A stretch of 64,000 nt of DNA from DASRWI01 sp035654655 (GTDB lineage: Bacteria; Bacteroidota; Ignavibacteria; Ignavibacteriales; Ignavibacteriaceae): assembly GCA_035654655.1 (NCBI GenBank), contig DASRWI010000021.1:173440-237439 (forward strand), in the 5' to 3' direction. Position numbers and translations under genes: made by a program. How positions within the stretch are numbered: position 1 is the first letter of the stretch; each line of letters begins with the position of its first letter. The notes below the pieces were generated by a model. The model was not told where the DNA came from. It ran no database searches and saw only the letters and a list, made by a program, of their open reading frames with translations. Below, piece by piece: positions 35,518 through 43,860 of this stretch.

Positions 35518-38361
35518 ATGCGATTTTTTTATTTACTAATATTTGCTTTAGGATTTTCATTAAACATATATGCTCAGGCTGTAGTTTCAGAACCTCAGAA
35601 TCCGATGGAAGATGATTCAATAAAAATCATCTTTGATGCTACTCAGGGAAATAGAGGTTTATTGAATTATACCGGTGTTGTTTATACCCATACAGGAGTC
35701 ATTACAAGCACGAGCAATGGGGCCTGGTCTCATGTTATAGGAGCCTGGGGTAATAATACTCAGCAGCCCGCATTATCAAGAATTGGTACAAATTTATATG
35801 AGCTTGTTATCGGTAGACCAAGACAATTTTATTCTGTTACTGATCCTAATGAGCATATATTAAAATTAGCCTTTGTTTTTAGAAATGCTGCGGGTAATGC
35901 TCAATCTGAAGATTTGTTTATTGAAATAAATTATTCTTTCCTGAAATTTAATAGTCCTGCTGTGAATGTTTTATATGGTGACCCTCTCCGCAGTCCGGTA
36001 TTTGCATTACCAATTGATACCATAAATATTAATGTTACATCACTCAGACCAACCATTAGTATTTCAAATTTAAAGCTATTAGTAAATAATAATCTTGTTC
36101 TTGATGTTAATAATGATACTCTTGATTATAAATTTATATCAGCAAACTATTCTGCAGGTATTAATAATATCACCGCTATTGGTTTAAATTCTGAAGGATT
36201 AAGTGATACAACATCATTCGTTATTATGGTAAATCCCCCTGCTGAAAACATTGCACCTCCTGCAGGCACTCAACTTGGAATAAATTATAATAGCAACAAT
36301 AGTGTTACACTTGCTTTGTTTGCACCATACAAAAAATTTGTTTATCTCATTGGCAATATGAATGACTGGAAAGTTGGAATAAATTATTTTATGAAAAAAT
36401 ATACTCCAACTCCAGATTCAACAATATATTGGATAACCTTAGATAATCTTACAGCTGGGACTGAATATCCATATCAATATTTAGTTGATGGTGAAATAAG
36501 AGTTGCTGACCCATATACTGAAAAGGTTTTGGACCCCTGGAATGACCAGTATATCAATAGTAATACTTATCCGGGATTAATACCTTATCCAACAAATAAG
36601 ACAAGTCATATTGTTTCGGTTTTTCAACCTGGTCAAACACCTTACCAATGGCAGGTTACTAATTTTCAAAAACCTGCAAAAACGGATTTAGTAATTTATG
36701 AATTATTAGTAAGAGATTTCTTGAGTGTTCATAATTATCAAACTTTAGCAGATACCTTAACTTACTTGAAAAGCCTTGGAGTTAATGCTATTGAATTAAT
36801 GCCTGTGATGGAATTTGAAGGTAATGAAAGCTGGGGTTATAATATTAGTTTTCACTTAGCTTTGGATAAGGCATATGGAACTAAAAATGCTTTCAAGAGA
36901 TTTATCGACAAAGCTCATCAAATGGGAATTGCAGTAATTCTGGATAACGTTCTTAACCACGCATTTGGACAAAACTCAATGGTTAGAATGTATTGGGATG
37001 CTGCTAATAATAGACCTGCTGCAAATAGTCCATGGTTTAATCAAATAGCTAAACACGATTACAATGTTGGATATGATTTCAACCATGAAAGTATTCATAC
37101 CCAATATTATGTAGATAGAGTCAATAAATATTGGTTGGAAGAATTTCACGTTGATGGATTCAGATTTGATTTATCAAAAGGATTTACCCAGGTAAATACT
37201 CTTGGTAATACTTATCAATGGGGTCAATATGACCAATCAAGAATTAATATTCTTACAAGAATGGCAAATAAAATACGCGAAGTAAGTTCTTCTGCATTTG
37301 TTATTCTTGAACACTTTGCAGATAACAGCGAAGAAACTGTATTATCTAATAACAATATGATGTTATGGGGTAATATGAATTATAATTACAATGAAGCTAC
37401 TATGGGTTGGCTAGCTAATTCTGACTTCACCTGGGGTTCCTATAAGGCAAGAGGATGGAACGAACCAAATCTTGTAACCTTTATGGAGAGCCATGATGAA
37501 GAAAGATTAATGTATAAGAATGTTCAGTACGGTAATTCTTCTGGTACATATAATATTAAGGATGTAAGAGAAGCCTTAAATAGGATAAAACTTGCTGCTG
37601 CATTTTTCTTTACTGTTCCTGGTCCAAAAATGGTTTGGCAGTTTGGTGAACTTGGTTATGACTATAGTATAGAATATAATGGCAGGGTAGGTAACAAACC
37701 TATTAAGTGGGATTACTTATCAGACCCTAAAAGAGCAAACTTATATAAAGTATTTTCAGCTTTATCAAAAATTAAAGTTAATGAACCGGCTTTTGAAAGT
37801 ACAAATTATTCATTGAGTCTGACAGGAGCTTTTAAAAGAATTATCATCAACCATTCTGATATGGATGTAGTTATTGCTGGAAACTTTGATGTTATCAACC
37901 AAAATGCAAGTCCTCAATTTACCAGAATAGGTAGGTGGTATGACTTCTTTAGTGGTGATAGTATAGATATAACAAATACTTATACATCATACACGTATAA
38001 ACCCGGAGAATTTCATGTATATACAACTAAAAAATTAGAAACTCCGGAACAGGGAATTTTACTTGGTGTAAATGATGAAGATAATTTAAGTAAAACTATT
38101 ACTTTTAACTTAGAAAACAATTATCCAAATCCTTTTAATCCGGCAACAACCATTAATTACTCAATTGCTAAAGAAAGCAAAGTTAAATTATCCATTTATA
38201 ATGCATTGGGTGAAAATGTTAAAACCCTGGTAAATGAGATTCAAGGTGAAGGTTATTACAGCACCTACTTTGATGCTTCTGGTATGCCCTCCGGCATATA
38301 TTTTTATAAAATTGAAGCAGGAAATTATGTTTCAGCAAAGAAGATGATTTTAATGAAGTAA
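35518..38361 (+). CDS. T9SS-secreted GH13 alpha-amylase-family glycosidase
   Basis: This 947-aa extracellular starch/alpha-glucan-acting enzyme has a signal peptide (about 1-19), two beta-sandwich N-terminal domains including an E-set/CBM48-like one (about 250-350), and a GH13 barrel. The barrel has region I VILDNVLNH (about 474), nucleophile Asp in DGFRFDLSKG (about 545), acid/base Glu in VILEHFADN (about 597) and transition-state Asp in ESHDEER (about 657). A beta C-domain follows, then a T9SS sorting domain (NYPNPFNPATTINYSI ... KKMILMK). Bond specificity (amylase versus pullulanase-like) is not resolved. The Por-type tail implies secretion and surface attachment. Confidence 0.93.
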   Translation: MRFFYLLIFALGFSLNIYAQAVVSEPQNPMEDDSIKIIFDATQGNRGLLNYTGVVYTHTGVITSTSNGAWSHVIGAWGNNTQQPALSRIGTNLYELVIGRPRQFYSVTDPNEHILKLAFVFRNAAGNAQSEDLFIEINYSFLKFNSPAVNVLYGDPLRSPVFALPIDTININVTSLRPTISISNLKLLVNNNLVLDVNNDTLDYKFISANYSAGINNITAIGLNSEGLSDTTSFVIMVNPPAENIAPPAGTQLGINYNSNNSVTLALFAPYKKFVYLIGNMNDWKVGINYFMKKYTPTPDSTIYWITLDNLTAGTEYPYQYLVDGEIRVADPYTEKVLDPWNDQYINSNTYPGLIPYPTNKTSHIVSVFQPGQTPYQWQVTNFQKPAKTDLVIYELLVRDFLSVHNYQTLADTLTYLKSLGVNAIELMPVMEFEGNESWGYNISFHLALDKAYGTKNAFKRFIDKAHQMGIAVILDNVLNHAFGQNSMVRMYWDAANNRPAANSPWFNQIAKHDYNVGYDFNHESIHTQYYVDRVNKYWLEEFHVDGFRFDLSKGFTQVNTLGNTYQWGQYDQSRINILTRMANKIREVSSSAFVILEHFADNSEETVLSNNNMMLWGNMNYNYNEATMGWLANSDFTWGSYKARGWNEPNLVTFMESHDEERLMYKNVQYGNSSGTYNIKDVREALNRIKLAAAFFFTVPGPKMVWQFGELGYDYSIEYNGRVGNKPIKWDYLSDPKRANLYKVFSALSKIKVNEPAFESTNYSLSLTGAFKRIIINHSDMDVVIAGNFDVINQNASPQFTRIGRWYDFFSGDSIDITNTYTSYTYKPGEFHVYTTKKLETPEQGILLGVNDEDNLSKTITFNLENNYPNPFNPATTINYSIAKESKVKLSIYNALGENVKTLVNEIQGEGYYSTYFDASGMPSGIYFYKIEAGNYVSAKKMILMK

Positions 38362-38440
38362 TAAATTAATCTTTATCACAAATAATAAACATTATCTCTA
38401 TTACCTTTTAAGCGTTAATAATAATTATGAAAGGTACGTT

Positions 38441-38605
38441 ATGGATTCCAAGGAAAGAGATGATAGATCTAAGAAGCATAAAGACGAGAGAGGCGAGAAT
38501 TATAATGTTGATAAAAATAAACCTAAAGGAAAAGATGAAAAACAGCCTCGTCCAAATAGGGATACTCAACATAATCAGGAAGATAAATTCAAAGATAATG
38601 AATAA
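38441..38605 (+). CDS. Small, highly charged, probably disordered protein (54 aa)
   Basis: Family unknown. The product is almost entirely Lys, Asp, Glu, Asn, Arg and Gln (starts MDSKERDDRSKKHKDERG) with no hydrophobic core, so it is probably disordered. AAAGGT lies 6 nt before the ATG, and a strong terminator follows 23 bp after the stop, which together suggest a real small gene. An overlapping reading in another frame (38427-38609) has a less protein-like composition and I judge it a shadow. It resembles in character the 44-aa protein at 42891, but I see no alignable similarity. Confidence 0.55.
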   Translation: MDSKERDDRSKKHKDERGENYNVDKNKPKGKDEKQPRPNRDTQHNQEDKFKDNE

Positions 38606-38628
38606 ATAAAAAATTTATTGATTGAAAT

Positions 38629-38654
38629 AGCCCCGGTTTATCGGGGCTTTTTTT
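38629..38654. terminator. Intrinsic terminator (AGCCCCG hairpin)
   Basis: A 7-bp GC-rich stem AGCCCCG/CGGGGCT is followed by seven T's. It ends the plus-strand small gene and overlaps the end of the minus-strand TrmH gene. Confidence 0.85.
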
Positions 38655-39408
38655 ATGCAAATTTTGAAATGATTATCCCTGCTGCAACTGCAACATTCAA
38701 TGATTCAGCTTTACCTTTTTGTTTAATTGTCAGCTTACCATCAATAATACTTGAAAGTTTAGGATCAGGTCCATTGGCTTCATTTGAAAATATTATAATC
38801 GATTTATCGGATAAATTAATTTTTGTATAATCATTCCCATCTAAATCAGTAATGTAAATCTTAAAGTCTTTTGCTTTAAATTCAGAAATAAAGTCAAACA
38901 AATTAATGTGCTGATAAGCGTTAATGTGAAAAATTGAGCCCATACTTGAACGAATTGTTTTTCCATTATAAAGGTCAGCAGAATCAGTACTAAGTACAAT
39001 TGAATTTATTCCAAACCAATCACAAGTTCTTATTATTGTTCCGACATTACCAGGGTCCGAAACATTATCCAAACAAATTATCAACTTATCATTTTTAGCT
39101 GATGATAAATTATTATTTGGAATTATAAAAGCAGCAGCAACACCTTGTGAATTAACTGTTTCACTTAGTTTTTCAAAGTCGTGATTATTTAAATAAAAAA
39201 TTTCTGTATGTTTCTTCTTTGCAAGATGAATTACATCAGAATACTTATCTTTAACTTCTTCAACAATAAATAATGCTGCGCATTTATAAGGGCTATTTAA
39301 TCCCTCAAGAACAAGCTTATATCCTTCCGTAATAAATTTTTTTTCAAGCTTCCTTGTTTTTTTATCAAGCAATGATGAATAATATTTAAGCTGATTTTTA
39401 GTTATCAT
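38653..39408 (-). CDS. TrmH/SpoU-family RNA 2'-O-methyltransferase
   Basis: This SAM-dependent RNA ribose methylase has 251 aa: an N-terminal substrate-binding domain (about 1-95, LLDKKTRKLEKKFITEGYKLV) and a C-terminal trefoil-knot SPOUT domain. The SPOUT domain carries motif 1 NVSDPGNVGTIIRTCDWFG, motif 2 IIIFSNEANGPDP and motif 3 ESLNVAVAAGI. The target (23S rRNA, RlmB-like, or tRNA) cannot be told by eye. It overlaps the DUF971 gene by 4 nt. Confidence 0.92.
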   Translation of the reverse strand: MITKNQLKYYSSLLDKKTRKLEKKFITEGYKLVLEGLNSPYKCAALFIVEEVKDKYSDVIHLAKKKHTEIFYLNNHDFEKLSETVNSQGVAAAFIIPNNNLSSAKNDKLIICLDNVSDPGNVGTIIRTCDWFGINSIVLSTDSADLYNGKTIRSSMGSIFHINAYQHINLFDFISEFKAKDFKIYITDLDGNDYTKINLSDKSIIIFSNEANGPDPKLSSIIDGKLTIKQKGKAESLNVAVAAGIIISKFA

Positions 39409-39743
39409 ATAAGTGGATTATAATTTTGTTCAATGTCATTATCCTGGTCATCAGCTAATTTTAGCAGATAATCCCAAGTATAAATACCGGTATTATGACC
39501 ATCCTTAAATGAAACTTGAATTGCATAAGTACCAACAGGTTTTATTTCGTTAATTTGGTAAGCTTCAGGTACTGATATTTTTACTTTAGGAGGACGATAA
39601 GTTTTTAATAAAATTGTTTCACCCTTACAATTTGCACAGGGACATTCATCTCTTAAGTATTTTATACTAATTTTACTTTCGGTACTATTATCCCATTTAA
39701 TTACTAAATTTCCGAGTTCTATTTTTATTTGCTTAGGTCTCAT
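39405..39743 (-). CDS. DUF971 (gamma-butyrobetaine hydroxylase-like N-terminal domain) protein
   Basis: This 112-aa single-domain protein starts with WDNSTESKISIKYLRDECPCANCKGE, the family's CxxC zinc-binding segment, and continues with GTYAIQVSFKDGHNTGIYTWDYL. Bacterial stand-alone DUF971 proteins are often linked to iron-sulfur cluster or Mrp/ApbC functions, but nothing in this neighbourhood confirms that. Its ATG is 18 bp from that of the divergent glycosyltransferase gene. Confidence 0.9.
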   Translation of the reverse strand: MRPKQIKIELGNLVIKWDNSTESKISIKYLRDECPCANCKGETILLKTYRPPKVKISVPEAYQINEIKPVGTYAIQVSFKDGHNTGIYTWDYLLKLADDQDNDIEQNYNPLI

Positions 39744-39761
39744 ATTTCAAAATTTAAATTT

Positions 39762-40931
39762 ATGATAACGATTATTCTAATATATTTTTGGCTTAATATT
39801 ATAATTTTATTCGCATTATTTCTAATGCTCATTTTTTTTGGTAAGAATAAATATAACAAAATCTCCCTGAAAAATGATTATGAAAATAACGATATCATTG
39901 ATACAATTGTTCCTGTAAAAAATGGGGATTCTGCAACATTAAGGAATATTATCAATCTGCTTAATATCCAATCCTACAGTAAAAATAAAATAATAGTAGT
40001 AATAGAAGATGAAGAAGAAGAAATCTTCAATGAACTAAAAGAGTTATTTCTAAAAAGCAACAATATAAAATTAATAATTAGTGGGAAGCCTGCTGAAAAT
40101 GTAATGGGGAAGGCACACAATATGCTTGCGGGTTTAAGACATTCTTCAGCTAAATATATCTGCTTTAAAGATGATGATGTCGGAATTAATGAACTTGTTT
40201 ATCAAAATCATCTGGATATTCTAAAAGATAAAAAATGCGGTGGGGTATTTACTCCTTCATTTTATGAAAACAGTGAGAACTTTGGCTCTAAGCTTTTAAT
40301 GATAATGACAAATTATAATTTTTCAGAGCTGCTTATGCTCTTACCAGAAAATTATAAAGTTAATTATGCAACCGGTGCTTGTATGACTTATAAAAGAGAA
40401 GCACTTGAAAAAGTGGACCTTGAATCAATGCAAAATTACATAAGTGATGATGGTTATTTAGGTAATAATGTCTATAAAGCTGGATATTATATTGGTATAT
40501 CATCAAAACCAGCTTATATGGATGCTGAAGATTATAATTTTGTTGATTCAGTAAAACATTTATTCAGATGGTTGGTTGTAATAAAGAAAGTAATTGGATG
40601 GCAATATTTACTAGTTCCATCACTTTTTACAATCGGAAATCTCTCTTTGATATTCATAATAACAACTTTATTTGATAAATTTAACTCTTACATTTTATTT
40701 GGTTTGATAATAGCCATAATTTATAAGGTTATGGTATCAATCATTCAAGATAAATTTATACACAGAAGAATTTTTAATGTAAATCATTATTTATTCATTG
40801 TAGGTGCCGGAATAATACAGCCATACTTATGGTTTGTAAGTTTATTTTTGCAAAAACTTGTATGGCATAACAGAATTTATAAAGTCGGTAAAAGAGGAAA
40901 AATAATTTCCATAAAGGAATTAAAAGTTTAG
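39762..40931 (+). CDS. Membrane glycosyltransferase family 2 (ceramide-glucosyltransferase-like)
   Basis: This inner-membrane glycosyltransferase has about 389 aa from the ATG at 39762; an in-frame TTG at 39729 would lie inside the divergent gene. It has one N-terminal helix (ITIILIYFWLNIIILFALF), a GT-A domain with DTIVPVKNGDS, the D-x-D-like CFKDDDV and a third acidic motif ISDDGYLGNN. HLFRW is close to the (Q/R)xxRW acceptor motif, and two or three C-terminal helices follow. It resembles GT21 and other lipid glycosylating enzymes. The sugar and lipid are unknown. Confidence 0.85.
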   Translation: MITIILIYFWLNIIILFALFLMLIFFGKNKYNKISLKNDYENNDIIDTIVPVKNGDSATLRNIINLLNIQSYSKNKIIVVIEDEEEEIFNELKELFLKSNNIKLIISGKPAENVMGKAHNMLAGLRHSSAKYICFKDDDVGINELVYQNHLDILKDKKCGGVFTPSFYENSENFGSKLLMIMTNYNFSELLMLLPENYKVNYATGACMTYKREALEKVDLESMQNYISDDGYLGNNVYKAGYYIGISSKPAYMDAEDYNFVDSVKHLFRWLVVIKKVIGWQYLLVPSLFTIGNLSLIFIITTLFDKFNSYILFGLIIAIIYKVMVSIIQDKFIHRRIFNVNHYLFIVGAGIIQPYLWFVSLFLQKLVWHNRIYKVGKRGKIISIKELKV

Positions 40932-40934
40932 AAA

Positions 40935-42251
40935 ATGGATTTAGTCGGATTTGAAATATTAGCAATTTTATTACTCATTTTACTTGCAGGGTATTTAGCT
41001 GCTGCTGAAGTATCTATTGCATCATTTGGAGCTAATAAAATTGAAGAGATGAAGGAAAGAGGAGATAAACTTGCAAAGTATTTTGAGAATATTCAAACAA
41101 TCTCAAATTACTTCTTTGGGGCTATTCAAATAACAACAATTTTATTTTTAGTCTTAGCTTCAATGCTTACTTTCGATTTGGTACACAGAGTATTGTTGTT
41201 TACAAACTGGCTGCCGGACCATCGCAAGATAGCATCGTTAGTAGTTGCTTCAATCATAGTTGTCCCATTAATAATCGTCATAACTACTTTGATTCCTAAA
41301 TCAATTGGTTATAAATACTCTGAACAAATTGGGAGATTTTCAGTTAGAACTTTTCTTCTGATAACAAAAGTATATAAGCTTCCTGTTACTTTAGTAAATG
41401 GCCTTGCCAATTGGATACTAATGCCATTCAATGAAAAAACAAATTTTACCCAGACGAGATTTTCAGAAGATGAAATTAGGATTATTATTTCTGAAGGAGT
41501 AAAATCAGGTGCATTAAATGAAACAGAGCAAGAGATTATTGAAAACATTTTTGAATTTAATGATTTGCGCGCAAATGAAGTAATGCTTCCAAGAACGGAA
41601 ATGATTGCAATAGATATTGAAGACAGCATTGATAATATTAAGAAGGTAGTACTGGAAGAAAATATTTCTCACATTCCGGTATTCAGAGAATCATTCGATA
41701 ATGTAATTGGTGTATTAAATACAAAAACATTCTTAAGAGCATTAATAGAAAAAGAAGAAAATATAAATCTTGAGAAAATAATTGAACCTGCTTATTTCAT
41801 TCCAGAATCAAAATTAATATCAGAAGTATTAAAAGAAATGCAGGAAAAGGGAGAACGAATTGCTATAATAATGGATGAGTATGGAGGAACAGAAGGTATA
41901 ATAACCATTCAGGAAATAGTAAGAGAAATAGTTGGTGAAATAGGCGAACATAATGATGAAGATGAAAAAGAATATTACAAAATAGAAGAAGGAATATATT
42001 TAGTATTAGGTTCAATGTTCATTGAAGATTTCAATAATGTGTTTAATATGGATTTACCATTATCAGATGAATACAACACTGTAGCTGGATTTATATCAGA
42101 TATGACAGGAAAGATTTTAGAAGAAGGGGAAAGAGCTAAATTCAGCAATTTGAATTTTGAGCTAACAGTAAAAGAGCGACAAAAGATGGTACAATTCAAA
42201 GTATGGTCCGATTCAGGAAGTTTTGATATAGCGACCGAAAAAAAAGATTAA
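40935..42251 (+). CDS. CNNM/CorC/HlyC-type protein (DUF21 - CBS pair - CorC_HlyC)
   Basis: This 438-aa membrane protein has a DUF21 domain of about four helices (residues ~1-190). A CBS pair follows (about 205-335, starting NEVMLPRTEMIAIDIEDSI, with IAIIMDEYGGTEGIITIQEIV in the second half), then a C-terminal FAD-like CorC_HlyC domain (about 350-430). Relatives are linked to Mg2+ or Co2+ efflux and homeostasis; the older haemolysin name is misleading. It is 3 bp after the glycosyltransferase, so they form one operon, and is followed by a terminator. Confidence 0.92.
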   Translation: MDLVGFEILAILLLILLAGYLAAAEVSIASFGANKIEEMKERGDKLAKYFENIQTISNYFFGAIQITTILFLVLASMLTFDLVHRVLLFTNWLPDHRKIASLVVASIIVVPLIIVITTLIPKSIGYKYSEQIGRFSVRTFLLITKVYKLPVTLVNGLANWILMPFNEKTNFTQTRFSEDEIRIIISEGVKSGALNETEQEIIENIFEFNDLRANEVMLPRTEMIAIDIEDSIDNIKKVVLEENISHIPVFRESFDNVIGVLNTKTFLRALIEKEENINLEKIIEPAYFIPESKLISEVLKEMQEKGERIAIIMDEYGGTEGIITIQEIVREIVGEIGEHNDEDEKEYYKIEEGIYLVLGSMFIEDFNNVFNMDLPLSDEYNTVAGFISDMTGKILEEGERAKFSNLNFELTVKERQKMVQFKVWSDSGSFDIATEKKD

Positions 42252-42270
42252 AAAAAGTTTAAAAGTAAAA

Positions 42271-42294
42271 AGCCTCAATTTCTTGAGGCTTTTC
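42271..42294. terminator. Intrinsic terminator between CorC-type gene and tRNA-Thr
   Basis: An 8-bp stem AGCCTCAA/TTGAGGCT with loop TTTC is flanked by A's and T's, so it works in both directions. Confidence 0.85.
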
Positions 42295-42297
42295 ATG

Positions 42298-42370
42298 AGC
42301 TGGAAATGGGACTCGAACCCGCAACCTGCTGATTACAAATCAGCTGCTCTACCAATTGAGCTATTCCAGC
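42298..42370 (-). tRNA. tRNA-Thr (anticodon UGU)
   Basis: On the minus strand the acceptor GCTGGAA pairs perfectly with TTCCAGC, with discriminator T. The D arm is TAGCTCAATTGGTAGAGCA, the anticodon stem-loop CTGAT TTGTA ATCAG has anticodon TGT, and the T arm contains GGGTTCGAGTCCC with a terminal mispair. CCA is not encoded. The 281 bp upstream of it (42371-42651) are very AT-rich and hold nothing else I can identify. Confidence 0.95.
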
Positions 42371-42651
42371 TTGTTTCAAATTTAGATGTCTAATTTACGG
42401 GAAATTTCTTTTTTATGCAATAACCTTTCTATTACTTTTTAAACTTTTTTTCATTTTTTTTTAAAATTAAATTTCTAATATACTCTTGTTCAATTTTTTT
42501 TTTTGATAAATAGTAATAATATTCATTAAAGAATGTTTATATACACTAATTAAATTATTGATAAATAACAATGTCTTGTAATAGTTAACATCAAAAAAGT
42601 ACTTTATTTGTATAGCAAAATGATTTATTTTTAATTGTTTAAGTTGATAAA

Positions 42652-42780
42652 ATGAGGAATGACATGAATGATGAAGAGGAAATTAAATCTCATGAACACA
42701 ATTGGACGTTAATTGTTAATCTTATTCTTACTTTTCTGCTAATTGTTTTATTGGGCTATTTTTTTAAACAAGTATTTTAA
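42652..42780 (+). CDS. Small single-pass membrane protein (42 aa)
   Basis: Family unknown. The N-terminal half is polar and acidic (MRNDMNDEEEIKSHEHNW) and is followed by one hydrophobic helix (TLIVNLILTFLLIVLLGYFF) and a short tail (KQVF). A second ATG at 42664 follows AGGAATGAC and may be the true start. A strong terminator begins 4 bp after the stop, which supports it being a free-standing gene. Confidence 0.6.
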   Translation: MRNDMNDEEEIKSHEHNWTLIVNLILTFLLIVLLGYFFKQVF

Positions 42781-42784
42781 TTAT

Positions 42785-42808
42785 AACCAGGTTTTACCTG
42801 GTTTTTTT
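42785..42808 (+). terminator. Intrinsic terminator after the 42-aa gene
   Basis: The stem AACCAGGT/ACCTGGTT with loop TTT is followed by a T-run. Confidence 0.85.
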
Positions 42809-42890
42809 AAGCTAAATCTTAGTTCTTGTTATTCATCACCATTCTAAATTTATAGTTGTTTAAATTAAGTTAAACAAAATCGGAGGCCAT

Positions 42891-43025
42891 ATGTCTTCTA
42901 AATTTAGACCTGGTAAAAAAGGTCATCAAGAAAAATCCAATCCGGAACGCTCAGACATAAAGCGAGATGAAAAGAAACCGGTAAATACAGATAAACATAT
43001 TATTAACAGGACTACAAAGAAGTAA
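42891..43025 (+). CDS. Small basic, probably disordered protein (44 aa)
   Basis: Family unknown. It starts MSSKFRPGKKGHQEKSNPER and stays rich in Lys, Arg, Asp and Asn with no hydrophobic core. The start has one of the best ribosome sites in the window (CGGAGGCCAT before ATG), and a strong bidirectional terminator follows 6 bp after the stop. These signals support a real, well-translated small protein. Its role is unknown; nucleic-acid or ribosome association is possible from composition alone. Confidence 0.65.
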   Translation: MSSKFRPGKKGHQEKSNPERSDIKRDEKKPVNTDKHIINRTTKK

Positions 43026-43031
43026 TTCAAT

Positions 43032-43061
43032 AATAAGCTGTACTAATAAGTACAGCTTATT
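43032..43061. terminator. Bidirectional intrinsic terminator
   Basis: A 13-bp perfect stem AATAAGCTGTACT/AGTACAGCTTATT with loop AATA lies between the 44-aa gene and the convergent cold-shock-domain gene. Confidence 0.85.
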
Positions 43062-43064
43062 TTA

Positions 43065-43592
43065 TCAAAGTAATTCTTCATACCAAAATGGTTTTTTCTC
43101 CATGTTCTTGTACTGTTCAATGTTCAATTTTTCTTTGAACAATATTTTTTCATCATCTGAAAGATAAGAAAGAAGTACAGTAGGCATATTCATTATACGC
43201 TGTGAAGTCATAACTCTATTTAATTTGTCTTCATTAATGGAGTTTAATTTTCTTAATTCATCAAATGCAAAAAGTAAATCATAAATGTTGAATTTACCAT
43301 CATTCATTTGTTCAATTATTTTGTTAGCAAAGGGAGAGAGTAATTCTTTAGGAACATCTTCAAGTGTATACCAAAATTTTTTAATTTTTCTTTTATTATC
43401 AGTAGTAGGTTCAGATTGAAAAAACAAAAAGAAATCGCCCCGTTGTAAATTTTTTAATTTTTCAAGGAAAACTTCTTTTTTTATAATAGAAAAATGAAAG
43501 AATATATCACCGGGATAATGGATACTCTTGAGAAAACCATATCCTTTTTCGTGTATATTTTTTACTCTGCAGAAATCTAATGGTTCATTCAT
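43065..43592 (-). CDS. Cold-shock-domain-like protein with unknown C-terminal extension
   Basis: The first ~70 of 175 residues resemble a cold-shock OB fold: CRVKNIHEKGYGFLKSI, then DIFFHFSII, the RNP1/RNP2-like nucleic acid-binding strands, and RGDFFLFF. The remaining ~105 residues are helical and match nothing I know (start KFWYTLEDVPKELLSPF). RNA binding is inferred from the OB-fold motifs. It is monocistronic on the minus strand with a 268-bp AT-rich intergenic region upstream (43593-43860) that it shares with the divergent thiolase gene. I see no other gene there. Confidence 0.7.
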   Translation of the reverse strand: MNEPLDFCRVKNIHEKGYGFLKSIHYPGDIFFHFSIIKKEVFLEKLKNLQRGDFFLFFQSEPTTDNKRKIKKFWYTLEDVPKELLSPFANKIIEQMNDGKFNIYDLLFAFDELRKLNSINEDKLNRVMTSQRIMNMPTVLLSYLSDDEKILFKEKLNIEQYKNMEKKPFWYEELL

Positions 43593-43860
43593 TTTAATTT
43601 ATATTTAGTTAAACTTAAGTTACGAAAAATTTAATTAAACATTTTTTTTAGAATTTTTTTAGCCGTCTCCTAATAGGACATTTATTACAAAATAGCGTAT
43701 TAAAGTAAGTTACAGGAACATTCTAATTGCAAAATGGTTAATTATTAAACATATGACAGTGGTATAATTTAGTTTTTATGATTATACTTTCATTTGTTTT
43801 CTTACTGTAAATCATTATTATTTAAATAAAGATTTTGAATATCCTCAAAGGAGTTAATAA

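Noticed and set aside
38427..38609. 60-aa frame overlapping the 54-aa gene
   Set aside because: The alternative frame (38441) has the better ribosome site spacing and a consistent hydrophilic composition.
40935..42251. Haemolysin toxin
   Set aside because: The DUF21-CBS-CorC_HlyC order marks a CNNM/CorC-like ion homeostasis protein; the haemolysin label is historical.
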